Positions 1-5,075 of a stretch of DNA of 5,075 nucleotides are shown here, piece after piece. Numbering within the stretch: position 1 is the first letter of the stretch; the number at the start of each line of letters is the position of its first letter. This DNA is from Desulfobacterales bacterium (GTDB lineage: Bacteria > Desulfobacterota > Desulfobacteria > Desulfobacterales > Desulfobacteraceae). The stretch lies in assembly GCA_022361095.1 (NCBI GenBank), contig JAKSBO010001120.1, positions 1 to 5,075 of the forward strand. Reading direction: 5' to 3'. Below the pieces are notes generated by a model. That model was not told the origin of the DNA, did no database searches, and worked only from the letters and a program-made list of their open reading frames with translations. The translations under genes and the position numbers were made by a program.

Positions 1-82
1 AGATCTGAGTAACTTACCCAGACTTTCTTATAAAAAACCGGAATGTAATTAACGGGTTTATTTTGAGAGGAAATTTAAAATC

Positions 83-808
83 GTGGATGTAAACCAATAT
101 GTATATCTTTTTATGGCCTGGCTGCTGGCAGGGTTTATAAACAACATCGTGGGCTTTGGGGCCGCCATGGTTGCCATGCCCATTATCATGTATCATGTGC
201 CGTTAAGTGTTGCCGTGCCCGGGGCCTGTCTTGTGGTGTTTGTCCTTAATATACAGATGGGGATTAAATACAGGCACTATATTGATTGGAAAATATTCAG
301 GTTTTTGATCGCGGGCGGGGTACCCGGCGCATTGATCGGTATCTTTATATTAGAGGAATTCAGCAACAACACCCTGGAAATGCTGCTCGGCGGCTTTCTC
401 ATGGCATATGCCTTGTATTCGCTGTTATTCAGTCCCGGCCTGAATAAAAAAGCCGGGGCGGCCTGGGCCGTTCCCGCCGGTTTTTTCTCTACACTTTTTG
501 GGGCATTGTTCAGTTTTAACGGGCCCCCGCTGGCTGTATTTACGTCATTTTCAGGATTAAAGGAAAAACGGGCAAAGGGGCTTTTAAGTATCAGCTTTAT
601 TATTTCAGGGTTTATTATTATAATCACCCAGTTGTTTTCAGGCCTTCAGACCATGGAATCAACCAAGTTTTTTTTGGTTTCAACCCCGGCAGTTCTTACA
701 GGTGGGTATTTGGGCATTATTATATCTTCATTTTTAGGTGAGAGGTCCTATCGGAACATTGTGCTTGTTTTACTTTTTTGTGCTGGAATTTCAATCCTGA
801 TCAACTGA
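83..808 (+). CDS. TSUP (TauE/SafE) family membrane permease
   Basis: This 241-residue, very hydrophobic protein resembles the TSUP (TauE/SafE, formerly DUF81) permeases of the inner membrane, which move small anions such as sulfite, sulfonates or organosulfur compounds. About eight membrane segments can be drawn, near residues 6-34, 41-60, 70-90, 98-117, 126-150, 162-182, 191-217 and 224-240. The family's internal duplication is visible: the first half has the Gly-rich AGFINNIVGFGAAM stretch (16-29) ending in a Pro, and the second half has GFFSTLFGALFSFNGPP (133-149) with the conserved Gly-Pro-Pro. The length is normal for the family. The start is GTG at 83, with a GAGAGGA ribosome site (65-71) 11 nt upstream; the frame is closed by a stop at 50-52, and the next in-frame Met is inside the first helix. 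The sigma-54 activator follows after 43 bp. The family call is secure; the substrate cannot be read from the sequence. Confidence 0.88.
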   Translation: MDVNQYVYLFMAWLLAGFINNIVGFGAAMVAMPIIMYHVPLSVAVPGACLVVFVLNIQMGIKYRHYIDWKIFRFLIAGGVPGALIGIFILEEFSNNTLEMLLGGFLMAYALYSLLFSPGLNKKAGAAWAVPAGFFSTLFGALFSFNGPPLAVFTSFSGLKEKRAKGLLSISFIISGFIIIITQLFSGLQTMESTKFFLVSTPAVLTGGYLGIIISSFLGERSYRNIVLVLLFCAGISILIN

Positions 809-851
809 ATGGGAGAGACAATGCTGTCAATAAGAGGGGAATAGAGCTAGG

Positions 852-2288
852 ATGATAAACGATCAAAACACGGATGAAAGCAGAAAAAAGATTTCCCAGA
901 AACACAAACCTTTGATCGCCCAGTATCTTTGTCATGTGTTCAACACAATGAGTGACGGCCTGTATATCACAGACAAGAATGGGGAAACCCTTGCCATAAA
1001 TACAATGTATGAAAACCTGACCGGGCTGAGATCGGAAAATCTTTTAGGGGTCAATGTCAGCCGGCTTGTGGATGACGGTACCTTTGATATTGCATTGAAC
1101 CGGCAGGTGGTGGAAACAGGCAAGAGCGCAACTGCCGTCCAGATAAACAGAAAAGGCCGGAAAGTTATTTTAACGGCCCATCCCATTTTTGATTATGATG
1201 ATGATGTGGCCCTTGTTGTCACCTTTGTCAGGGATATTGCGCTTATTTCCCAGCTCAAGGAACAGGTCGCATCCCAAAGACAGCTCATTGAAAAATACCG
1301 GGATGAGATCACATCAAGCGGTGAGAAAATAGATCTCATCGCCGAAAGCAAGCCCATGAAAGCCCTTTTGCATAAACTCCGGCGGGTCGCTGGCACCGAT
1401 GCAACCGTGCTTTTTCTTGGTGAAACCGGGGTGGGCAAGGATGTGATGTCAAGGAAACTGCATGAGCTGAGCCTCAGGTCAAAACAGCCCTTTTTAAAGG
1501 TGGACTGCACCAGCATTCCTGAAAATCTGATAGAGTCAGAGCTTTTCGGCTATGTTCCCGGTGCATTTTCAGGGGCCCACAGCAAGGGTAAAATGGGGCT
1601 GTTTGAGATGGCGAACCGCGGCACCCTCTTTCTTGATGAAATCGGGGAGCTGCCACTGCCCATGCAGGGGAAACTGCTCAGGGTCCTCCAGGATGGCGAA
1701 ATCCAGCGGGTGGGCGACACCAAGGCGAAAAAAGTCGATGTAAGGATTATTGCGGCCACCAACCGGGATCTTGAGCAGGAAATGGAAGCCGGACGGTTCA
1801 GAAGCGATCTTTTTTACCGGCTGCGGGTTGCCGTGGCGACCATCCCGCCGCTCAGGGAGCGGGCGGAAGATATTTTGCCCATGATTCACCATTTTTTGAA
1901 TAAATTTTATACCAAGTACAAAAGAATGGTGGGCCTGTCGTCCATGACGGAAGAGATCATGGTGCACTATCACTGGCCGGGCAATATCCGTGAGTTGGAA
2001 AATTTAATCCACAGTCTTATGGTGACCTGTGAAGACGGGTTGATCCAACCCGAGGACCTGCCCAGGGCCATGCTGTCTAGAATAAAGCCTGCAAAAAGCA
2101 GGAACGGATTTAATTTCCAGTTGGCAAAATATGAGAATAAAAACTTGAAAGAGATCATGGCGGAAATGGAAAAAGAGCTGCTGATCAATGCCCTGGAGAT
2201 GTATGGATCCATTCCAAAGGTTGCAGAGGCATTCAGTGTCAACAGAACAACAATCTTCAGAAAAATGAAAAAATTTAAAATTTTGTAG
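852..2288 (+). CDS. PAS-domain sigma-54-dependent transcriptional activator
   Basis: This 478-residue protein is a bacterial enhancer-binding protein that uses ATP hydrolysis to remodel sigma-54 RNA polymerase. Domains in order: an N-terminal PAS sensor (about 28-130, with the typical SDGLYITDKNGETLAIN opening), a charged, probably coiled-coil linker (131-156), the AAA+ domain (about 160-390) and a Fis-type helix-turn-helix (about 451-475, VAEAFSVNRTTIFRKMKK). The AAA+ core looks intact: Walker A GETGVGKD (190-197), the sigma-54 contact loop GAFSGA (237-242, Ser in place of the usual Thr, a conservative variant), Walker B LFLDE (259-263), AATNRDL (301-307), the arginine-finger region FRSDLFYRLR (316-325) and the WPGNIRELEN sensor II segment (375-384). 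There is no receiver domain, so control is probably by a ligand or cofactor at the PAS domain rather than by phosphorylation. The ATG start follows an AGAGGGGA ribosome site (833-840), and an in-frame stop at 831 excludes longer forms. It probably shares a transcript with the permease. Its target promoter was not found here. Confidence 0.95.
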   Translation: MINDQNTDESRKKISQKHKPLIAQYLCHVFNTMSDGLYITDKNGETLAINTMYENLTGLRSENLLGVNVSRLVDDGTFDIALNRQVVETGKSATAVQINRKGRKVILTAHPIFDYDDDVALVVTFVRDIALISQLKEQVASQRQLIEKYRDEITSSGEKIDLIAESKPMKALLHKLRRVAGTDATVLFLGETGVGKDVMSRKLHELSLRSKQPFLKVDCTSIPENLIESELFGYVPGAFSGAHSKGKMGLFEMANRGTLFLDEIGELPLPMQGKLLRVLQDGEIQRVGDTKAKKVDVRIIAATNRDLEQEMEAGRFRSDLFYRLRVAVATIPPLRERAEDILPMIHHFLNKFYTKYKRMVGLSSMTEEIMVHYHWPGNIRELENLIHSLMVTCEDGLIQPEDLPRAMLSRIKPAKSRNGFNFQLAKYENKNLKEIMAEMEKELLINALEMYGSIPKVAEAFSVNRTTIFRKMKKFKIL

Positions 2289-2307
2289 GGCGCCCTCCAA
2301 ATGGCCC

Positions 2308-2330
2308 CGTCAAATTCAATGGATTCGACG
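2308..2330. terminator. Hairpin between convergent genes, possible terminator
   Basis: CGTCAAAT (2308-2315) and ATTCGACG (2323-2330) form an 8-bp stem around a 7-nt loop. In - strand RNA all eight pairs hold, with one G-U; in + strand RNA one pair is an A-C mismatch. It lies in the 59-bp gap between the activator stop (2288) and the toxin stop (2348), where a terminator is expected. No clean U-run follows the stem on either strand, so a textbook intrinsic terminator is not shown. Confidence 0.3.
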
Positions 2331-2347
2331 ATAATTCTAAAAATCTT

Positions 2348-2731
2348 CTAATGAATCAGATCAATGGGGAATGCTTCCAACATTTTGTCTATCGTGGCCA
2401 AAGGCATTTTCTCAATCCTGGACTGGGCCGCCAACATACGGTCAAAAGGGTCTTTGTGCGGCATTTCCCACATACCCGCCATCTGGGCATGTTCCGGTTT
2501 TATTGCCATTGGCTGAAACCCTGCTTTGACAATCCATTTGGGGACATCGGCAGCTACGGTTCCGGCTTGGGGCAATTTTCCGATCCTGTATTTGGTTGAG
2601 ATTTCCCAGACAGATGCGGCGCTGATAAAAATGGTGATATCCATGTCCCGGATCTTGCGGTGCAGGTTGTCTGAAAGCTGGGGATCATCAAACAGCCACC
2701 AAAGAAAGATATGTGTATCAAGCAGAATCAC
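2348..2731 (-). CDS. VapC-like PIN-domain toxin of a type II TA system
   Basis: This 127-residue protein spans a single PIN domain, the fold of Mg-dependent ribonuclease toxins of the VapC type. The acidic active-site residues are in place: Asp5 in the opening LLDTHIFLWW, Glu43 in SAASVWEIS, Asp94 and Asp97 in the HKDPFDRMLAAQ motif, and Asp115 after the LATI strand. The motifs DTHxxLWW and DPFDRMLAAQ are typical of the PIN subgroup usually paired with Phd/YefM antitoxins, as here. The start is GTG at 2731, with a weak GGGA ribosome site 7 nt upstream and the antitoxin stop only 3 nt away, so translation is probably coupled and kept lower than that of the antitoxin. The length is normal and no damage is visible, so the toxin is likely active. 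Its RNA target (tRNA, rRNA or mRNA) cannot be predicted from this sequence. Confidence 0.92.
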   Translation of the reverse strand: MILLDTHIFLWWLFDDPQLSDNLHRKIRDMDITIFISAASVWEISTKYRIGKLPQAGTVAADVPKWIVKAGFQPMAIKPEHAQMAGMWEMPHKDPFDRMLAAQSRIEKMPLATIDKMLEAFPIDLIH

Positions 2732-2734
2732 GGT

Positions 2735-2956
2735 CTATTCCCAGGCTTGAAGTTCATCTTCCGGCAGCGGTTCAAAAAAGGCATCCGTTACCCGGCCTTT
2801 GGCAATGCCGGGTGTTCTGCGCGTCTGTTTTTTTAATGGAATTAACTTGGCATAGGGCTTTCCCGCCTTGGCTATAATGATTTCTTCGCCTGAATGAACC
2901 CGCGCAAGCAACTTTGAAAAATGCGTTTTTGCCTCATGTATATTTACGGTTTCCAT
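2735..2956 (-). CDS. Phd/YefM family antitoxin
   Basis: This 73-residue protein matches the Phd/YefM antitoxins: a DNA-binding N-terminal part and a flexible acidic tail that wraps the cognate toxin. METVNIHEAKTHFSKLLARV (1-20) is the classic family opening, followed by the GEEIIIAKAGKPYAKLIPL strand region (23-41). The Arg-rich stretch near 46-47 leads into the tail DAFFEPLPEDELQAWE (58-73), the kind of segment that contacts the PIN partner. The ATG at 2956 is chosen because GGAGGTGA (2962-2969) lies just upstream at ideal spacing. The longer form starting with GTG at 2965 would begin inside that ribosome site and is rejected. It is the first gene of the operon, with the toxin 3 nt downstream, and probably represses the operon together with the toxin through the repeats at 2980-3001. 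Confidence 0.92.
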   Translation of the reverse strand: METVNIHEAKTHFSKLLARVHSGEEIIIAKAGKPYAKLIPLKKQTRRTPGIAKGRVTDAFFEPLPEDELQAWE

Positions 2957-2961
2957 AGTGG

Positions 2962-2969
2962 TCACCTCC
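2962..2969 (-). promoter_or_regulatory. Strong Shine-Dalgarno that decides the antitoxin start
   Basis: Read on the - strand, GGAGGTGA is a near-complete match to the anti-Shine-Dalgarno sequence. It sits 5 nt before the ATG at 2956 (8 nt counted from the GGAGG core). The only longer candidate start, GTG at 2965-2963, lies within it. The toxin gene has only a weak GGGA, which fits the usual excess of antitoxin over toxin. Confidence 0.8.
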
Positions 2970-2979
2970 CTTCTCCTTA

Positions 2980-3001
2980 CTTAGTCTACCCCCTTAGTCT
3001 A
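2980..3001. repeat. Tandem 9-bp repeats, probable TA operator
   Basis: CTTAGTCTA occurs at 2980-2988 and again at 2993-3001, separated by CCCC, a 13-bp period. Each copy contains TAGTCTA, itself an odd-length palindrome (TAG-T-CTA), as expected for a site bound by a dimer. The upstream copy covers the -10 hexamer of the operon promoter and the other lies at and just after the likely start of transcription. Binding of Phd-family antitoxin or the antitoxin-toxin complex here would block polymerase, the known autoregulation of this family. The repeats are seen; their role is inferred. Confidence 0.6.
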
Positions 3002-3024
3002 TTTCCGGTTAGATATCATGTCAA
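2996..3024 (-). promoter_or_regulatory. Sigma-70 promoter of the toxin-antitoxin operon
   Basis: On the - strand a perfect -35 box TTGACA (3024-3019) is followed after exactly 17 nt by TAGACT (3001-2996), which matches four of six bases of the -10 consensus. Transcription would begin near 2989, giving a leader of about 33 nt before the antitoxin ATG at 2956. Box quality, spacing and position agree well. Confidence 0.65.
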
Positions 3025-3239
3025 GGTCTTTTGTGCACAGTTTCCTTAAACAGGCTTTCCCAGGGCAGTGGATTGCAATTCTATGCACGGGAAGGCAAAA
3101 AAATGTGACCTGGCAGAGATGATTCTCCTCGGCCGGATTATGGCAAAAACGCATCTACCGCGGCCTGCTCCCGGTATTTGCAATGATGAAAAACAAATGG
3201 TCTGCACCAAAGGGAGGCGATCTGATATGAATCAAGCAT
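3025..3239. other. Intergenic stretch with no supported gene
   Basis: Between the toxin-antitoxin promoter and the chemoreceptor terminator there are about 215 bases with no credible gene. On the + strand a good AGGGAGG ribosome-like sequence (3211-3217) precedes ATG at 3227, but that frame stops after four codons. On the - strand a frame is open for 19 and then 18 codons (3024-3080, 3084-3137), separated by a stop and without a start. Either could be a decayed remnant or chance; nothing recognisable was found. Confidence 0.5.
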
Positions 3240-3274
3240 AAAAACCAACACCGTGGTCCGGGCAGGACTCATGG
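3240..3274 (-). terminator. Probable terminator of the chemoreceptor gene
   Basis: In - strand RNA, CCAUGAGUCC (3274-3265) pairs with GGACCACGG (3259-3251) around the 5-nt loop UGCCC, giving eight pairs with one A-C mismatch and one bulged A. After six nucleotides comes a run of five U (3244-3240). It lies about 65 nt past the chemoreceptor stop codon. The stem is imperfect and the U-run slightly displaced, so this is a plausible but not strong intrinsic terminator. Confidence 0.42.
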
Positions 3275-3337
3275 TCATGTGCATGATCCGTTTTATACAA
3301 CTGCCCCTGCTTTTCAGGGTGTCGATACAAGAGTCTT

Positions 3338-4795
3338 TTATTTTGAAACGGCGATACGAGCGTCACCCATATGGGCCCCATGGTTTTTCGACCCGGTAAG
3401 GGTCATAATATCTTTTACGATTTCCTTGAGCTTTATGGCCTGGCCATTCATCTCCTCTGATGCACCGGCAGATTCCTCTGCTAATGCTGCATTTTCCTGG
3501 ACAACTTTATCCAGTTCGCATACCGCATCGGTAATCTGAGAGATCCCCTCTGACTGTTGTTCCGAAGCCGAAGCAATTTCTGCAATCATGGAGACTGCAT
3601 CCCCGGTTTTTTCCAGAACACTGCCAAACTCCTTATTGGTGGAAGCCAGGAGGGCGCCGCCTTTGTCTACATGCTGAATGGTCTGCTCAATCAGGGTTGA
3701 CGTATTTCTGGCGGCATCGGCAGCCCCGAGGGCAAGATTTCTCACCTCATCTGCAACTACGGCAAAGCCGGCCCCGGCTTCTCCTGCCCTTGCTGCCTCA
3801 ACTGCTGCATTCAATGCAAGCAGATTGGTCTGAAAAGCGATCTCATCTATGGTTTTGATAATATTTGACGTCTCTTTACTGGCATGAATGATATTTTTCA
3901 TTGAAGCAGTAAAATTCTCCATGGAGGTATTGGTTGATTTTACGACACTTTCCGCGTCCTGCATTAATGCATCCGCCTGCTTTGAATTGTGGGCATTATT
4001 GTCCGTCATGGAGGCAAGTTCGGTCAATGCAGACGAGGTTTCTTCAATGGAAGCGGCCTGAGACGATGCACCTTCCGCCAGAAGATTGCTGGAGTTGGCA
4101 ATGGCTCCGGAACCATCATTTACCTGCTCTGCAGCGCTATTTAAGGCCAGGGTAATGTCCTTTAATTTCCGATTTATACGGATAATAATCAGAGTTGAGA
4201 AAATGATCATGATTATCCCAATCCCTACGACCGCCATCTGGGTCGTGAGCAAGGTTTTGATTTTCCCCTCTGACTGTTTCTGCATCATAACAACGGCTTT
4301 GTTCATCTCTTTCAACAGTGGAACATTATTGGATAATATCCAACGGTTCAAGCTATTGTCCTTGTCCGCTCCATCAAGGATTTTCTCCATATTTTCTGAA
4401 AAAGTCTGCCATAGTTTATTGACGACCAAAAGCTGGGTATAAGAAGGCTCTTCTGCTTTAGGGCAGCGTCTGAACCGGGTTTTTTCAAGATTCAAATCAA
4501 GCGGGGCTTCCCCCCCATAGGTCAGAGCCTTGAGTGTCATATCAAAAACAGACATGGTTTCCCGGACCTGTTTGCCGGAGGCTCGGTGGTTGGTCCCGGT
4601 CTGCCTGGACTTTTCAGCGAATACCAGGAACTCTTTAGTCATTTTTTGGGAAAGCATCCGTTGCCGCCCCGCAAGGTTAATAACCAGTCCGTCATCCTTC
4701 TGGTTGGCGGTGGTATGCCAGGTGGTCAGAAACATACCCAGTACCAACAAACCGCATATCATAATGGGCCTCAAGATCTTTTGCTTCATGGTCAT
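3338..4795 (-). CDS. Methyl-accepting chemotaxis protein with PilJ-type sensor domain
   Basis: This 485-residue inner-membrane receptor should relay a periplasmic signal to CheA/CheW. It has a membrane segment near 7-24, a periplasmic domain of about 160 residues, a second membrane segment near 187-205, and a long helical cytoplasmic signalling domain. The periplasmic part opens with [14 protein letters not shown] (39-52), the signature of the PilJ/type IV pili methyl-accepting N-terminal domain, which is also found in the nitrate receptor McpN of Pseudomonas aeruginosa. The signalling tip is nearly canonical: [20 protein letters not shown] (317-336) followed by [15 protein letters not shown] (341-355). 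No full HAMP domain is visible: [20 protein letters not shown] follows the second membrane helix and runs directly into the signalling helices. No CheR-tethering C-terminal pentapeptide of the NWETF type is present. ATG at 4795 is chosen because AGGAG (4804-4808) lies 8 nt upstream; an ATG at 4816 lies before that site and is rejected. The gene appears monocistronic. The ligand is unknown. Confidence 0.94.
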   Translation of the reverse strand: MTMKQKILRPIMICGLLVLGMFLTTWHTTANQKDDGLVINLAGRQRMLSQKMTKEFLVFAEKSRQTGTNHRASGKQVRETMSVFDMTLKALTYGGEAPLDLNLEKTRFRRCPKAEEPSYTQLLVVNKLWQTFSENMEKILDGADKDNSLNRWILSNNVPLLKEMNKAVVMMQKQSEGKIKTLLTTQMAVVGIGIIMIIFSTLIIIRINRKLKDITLALNSAAEQVNDGSGAIANSSNLLAEGASSQAASIEETSSALTELASMTDNNAHNSKQADALMQDAESVVKSTNTSMENFTASMKNIIHASKETSNIIKTIDEIAFQTNLLALNAAVEAARAGEAGAGFAVVADEVRNLALGAADAARNTSTLIEQTIQHVDKGGALLASTNKEFGSVLEKTGDAVSMIAEIASASEQQSEGISQITDAVCELDKVVQENAALAEESAGASEEMNGQAIKLKEIVKDIMTLTGSKNHGAHMGDARIAVSK

Positions 4796-4803
4796 GATCG
4801 CTT

Positions 4804-4808
4804 CTCCT
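4804..4808 (-). promoter_or_regulatory. Shine-Dalgarno that decides the chemoreceptor start
   Basis: AGGAG on the - strand (4808-4804) stands 8 nt before the ATG at 4795. The in-frame ATG at 4816 is upstream of this site and has no purine-rich sequence of its own. A further Met codon at 4789 is two codons downstream and less well spaced. The choice removes seven residues from the longest reading frame and leaves Lys/Arg residues just ahead of the first membrane helix. Confidence 0.75.
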
Positions 4809-4893
4809 ATTATCATTTATGCTGAAGATCCATTTCCTTATCCAACATATTTTGAAAGATGCGGATTATGTCTCTAATGAAACAGAACTTTAA

Positions 4894-4917
4894 CCATAGG
4901 ACACCGTTGCCTATAGG
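4894..4917. repeat. Inverted repeat at the chemoreceptor promoter
   Basis: CCATAGG (4894-4900) and CCTATAGG (4910-4917) are inverted copies with one extra base, separated by nine bases. The right arm overlaps the candidate -10 box and the left arm lies just after the predicted start of transcription, a position suited to a repressor site or a hairpin at the 5' end of the leader. The repeat is seen; any role is inferred. Confidence 0.3.
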
Positions 4918-4938
4918 TCGTCAAATCAGTGCGTTCAA
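4910..4938 (-). promoter_or_regulatory. Candidate sigma-70 promoter for the chemoreceptor
   Basis: On the - strand TTGAAC (4938-4933) and TATAGG (4915-4910) are separated by 17 nt, each matching four of six consensus bases. Transcription would start near 4903, leaving an untranslated leader of roughly 105 nt. The -10 box lies in one arm of the inverted repeat at 4894-4917. No convincing sigma-28 or sigma-54 promoter was found upstream of this gene. The match is moderate and could be chance in AT-rich DNA. Confidence 0.3.
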
Positions 4939-4987
4939 GAGTAAAACAGGATATTTATTCAGAGTGGATTTAATGACAAAAATCGTA

Positions 4988-5039
4988 CCACAAAATTTGA
5001 GAGAAAATCAAAATATTCTTAAACTGATTTTGCTTGTGG
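4988..5039. repeat. Compound inverted repeat near the right edge
   Basis: Two nested arms are present: outer CCACAA (4988-4993) with TTGTGG (5034-5039), and inner AAAATCA (5004-5010) with TGATTTT (5025-5031), leaving a 14-nt loop. The internal loop is asymmetric, 10 nt on one side and 2 on the other. On the - strand the structure is followed four bases later by a run of five T (4983-4979), so it might terminate a - strand gene entering from the right. It could also be a protein-binding site. Confidence 0.35.
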
Positions 5040-5075
5040 GTGCCTCTAATAATTAGAATTTTGGTTTGAGTTCGA

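Noticed and set aside
29..34. TATAAA as a -10 box for the permease
   Set aside because: The bases 17 nt upstream (TGAGTA) are a poor -35 match, and no other support exists; not enough to call a promoter.
2..52. + strand frame open from the left edge for 16 codons, ending in TAA at 50-52
   Set aside because: It could be the tail of an upstream gene of the permease operon, but 16 codons without a recognisable motif are too few to call. The bases to the left would settle it.
809..844. Eleven-codon open frame between the permease and the activator, starting right after the permease stop
   Set aside because: No separate ribosome site and no sign of a leader-peptide design. It might keep ribosomes moving toward the activator start, but nothing supports this over chance.
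1569..1973. 134-codon - strand open frame inside the activator gene
   Set aside because: It lies wholly within the conserved AAA+ coding region in antisense; its composition is that of a shadow of the real gene.
2287..2296. AGGGCGCCCT palindrome at the activator stop codon as a terminator
   Set aside because: It is a perfect palindrome with no loop bases and no following U-run, so it cannot form a normal terminator hairpin by itself.
4988..5039. Compound inverted repeat as an integron attC site
   Set aside because: The arms lack the GTTRRRY/RYYYAAC core pair, and no integrase or gene cassette is visible.
5019..5047. Possible sigma-54 promoter on the - strand (GGCACCCACAAGC)
   Set aside because: GG and GC are nine rather than ten bases apart and the TTGC element is absent.
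4859..5056. 65-codon + strand open frame upstream of the chemoreceptor
   Set aside because: It has no usable ribosome site, no recognisable family features and overlaps the compound inverted repeat; it also covers the expected promoter region of the chemoreceptor. Most likely a chance open frame in AT-rich DNA.

Overview
The window looks like a chromosomal stretch from a Gram-negative, motile, probably anaerobic bacterium of the Desulfobacterota (deltaproteobacterial) type. This is an inference from moderate GC content, a PAS-type sigma-54 activator beside a TSUP permease, and a chemoreceptor whose second membrane helix runs almost straight into the signalling helices. No rRNA, tRNA, CRISPR array or insertion sequence was seen.

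Layout. (1) Positions 83-2288, + strand: a TSUP (TauE/SafE) family permease, then 43 bp later a PAS/AAA+/Fis-type sigma-54-dependent activator. They probably form one unit in which the activator senses something related to the transported solute. (2) Positions 2348-2956, - strand: a complete type II toxin-antitoxin operon, Phd/YefM antitoxin first and VapC-like PIN toxin second, 3 nt apart. In front of it is a clear sigma-70 promoter with two 9-bp repeats overlapping and following the -10 box, the likely autoregulatory operator. The operon converges with the activator across a 59-bp gap containing a hairpin. (3) Positions 2957-3337: an intergenic stretch with the toxin-antitoxin control region, an otherwise unassigned middle part, and a probable terminator for the next gene. 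(4) Positions 3338-4795, - strand: a methyl-accepting chemotaxis protein with a PilJ-type periplasmic sensor domain and no recognisable full HAMP domain. (5) Positions 4796-5075: its upstream region, with a candidate promoter, an inverted repeat, and a compound inverted repeat near the right edge that may terminate a gene lying outside the window.

Two starts differ from the longest open frames because the Shine-Dalgarno sequences decide them: the antitoxin at 2956 and the chemoreceptor at 4795. I do not see a clearly novel system. The parts most worth a second look are the permease-activator pair, the toxin-antitoxin operator, and the HAMP-less PilJ-domain receptor, whose signature motif resembles that of the nitrate receptor McpN.
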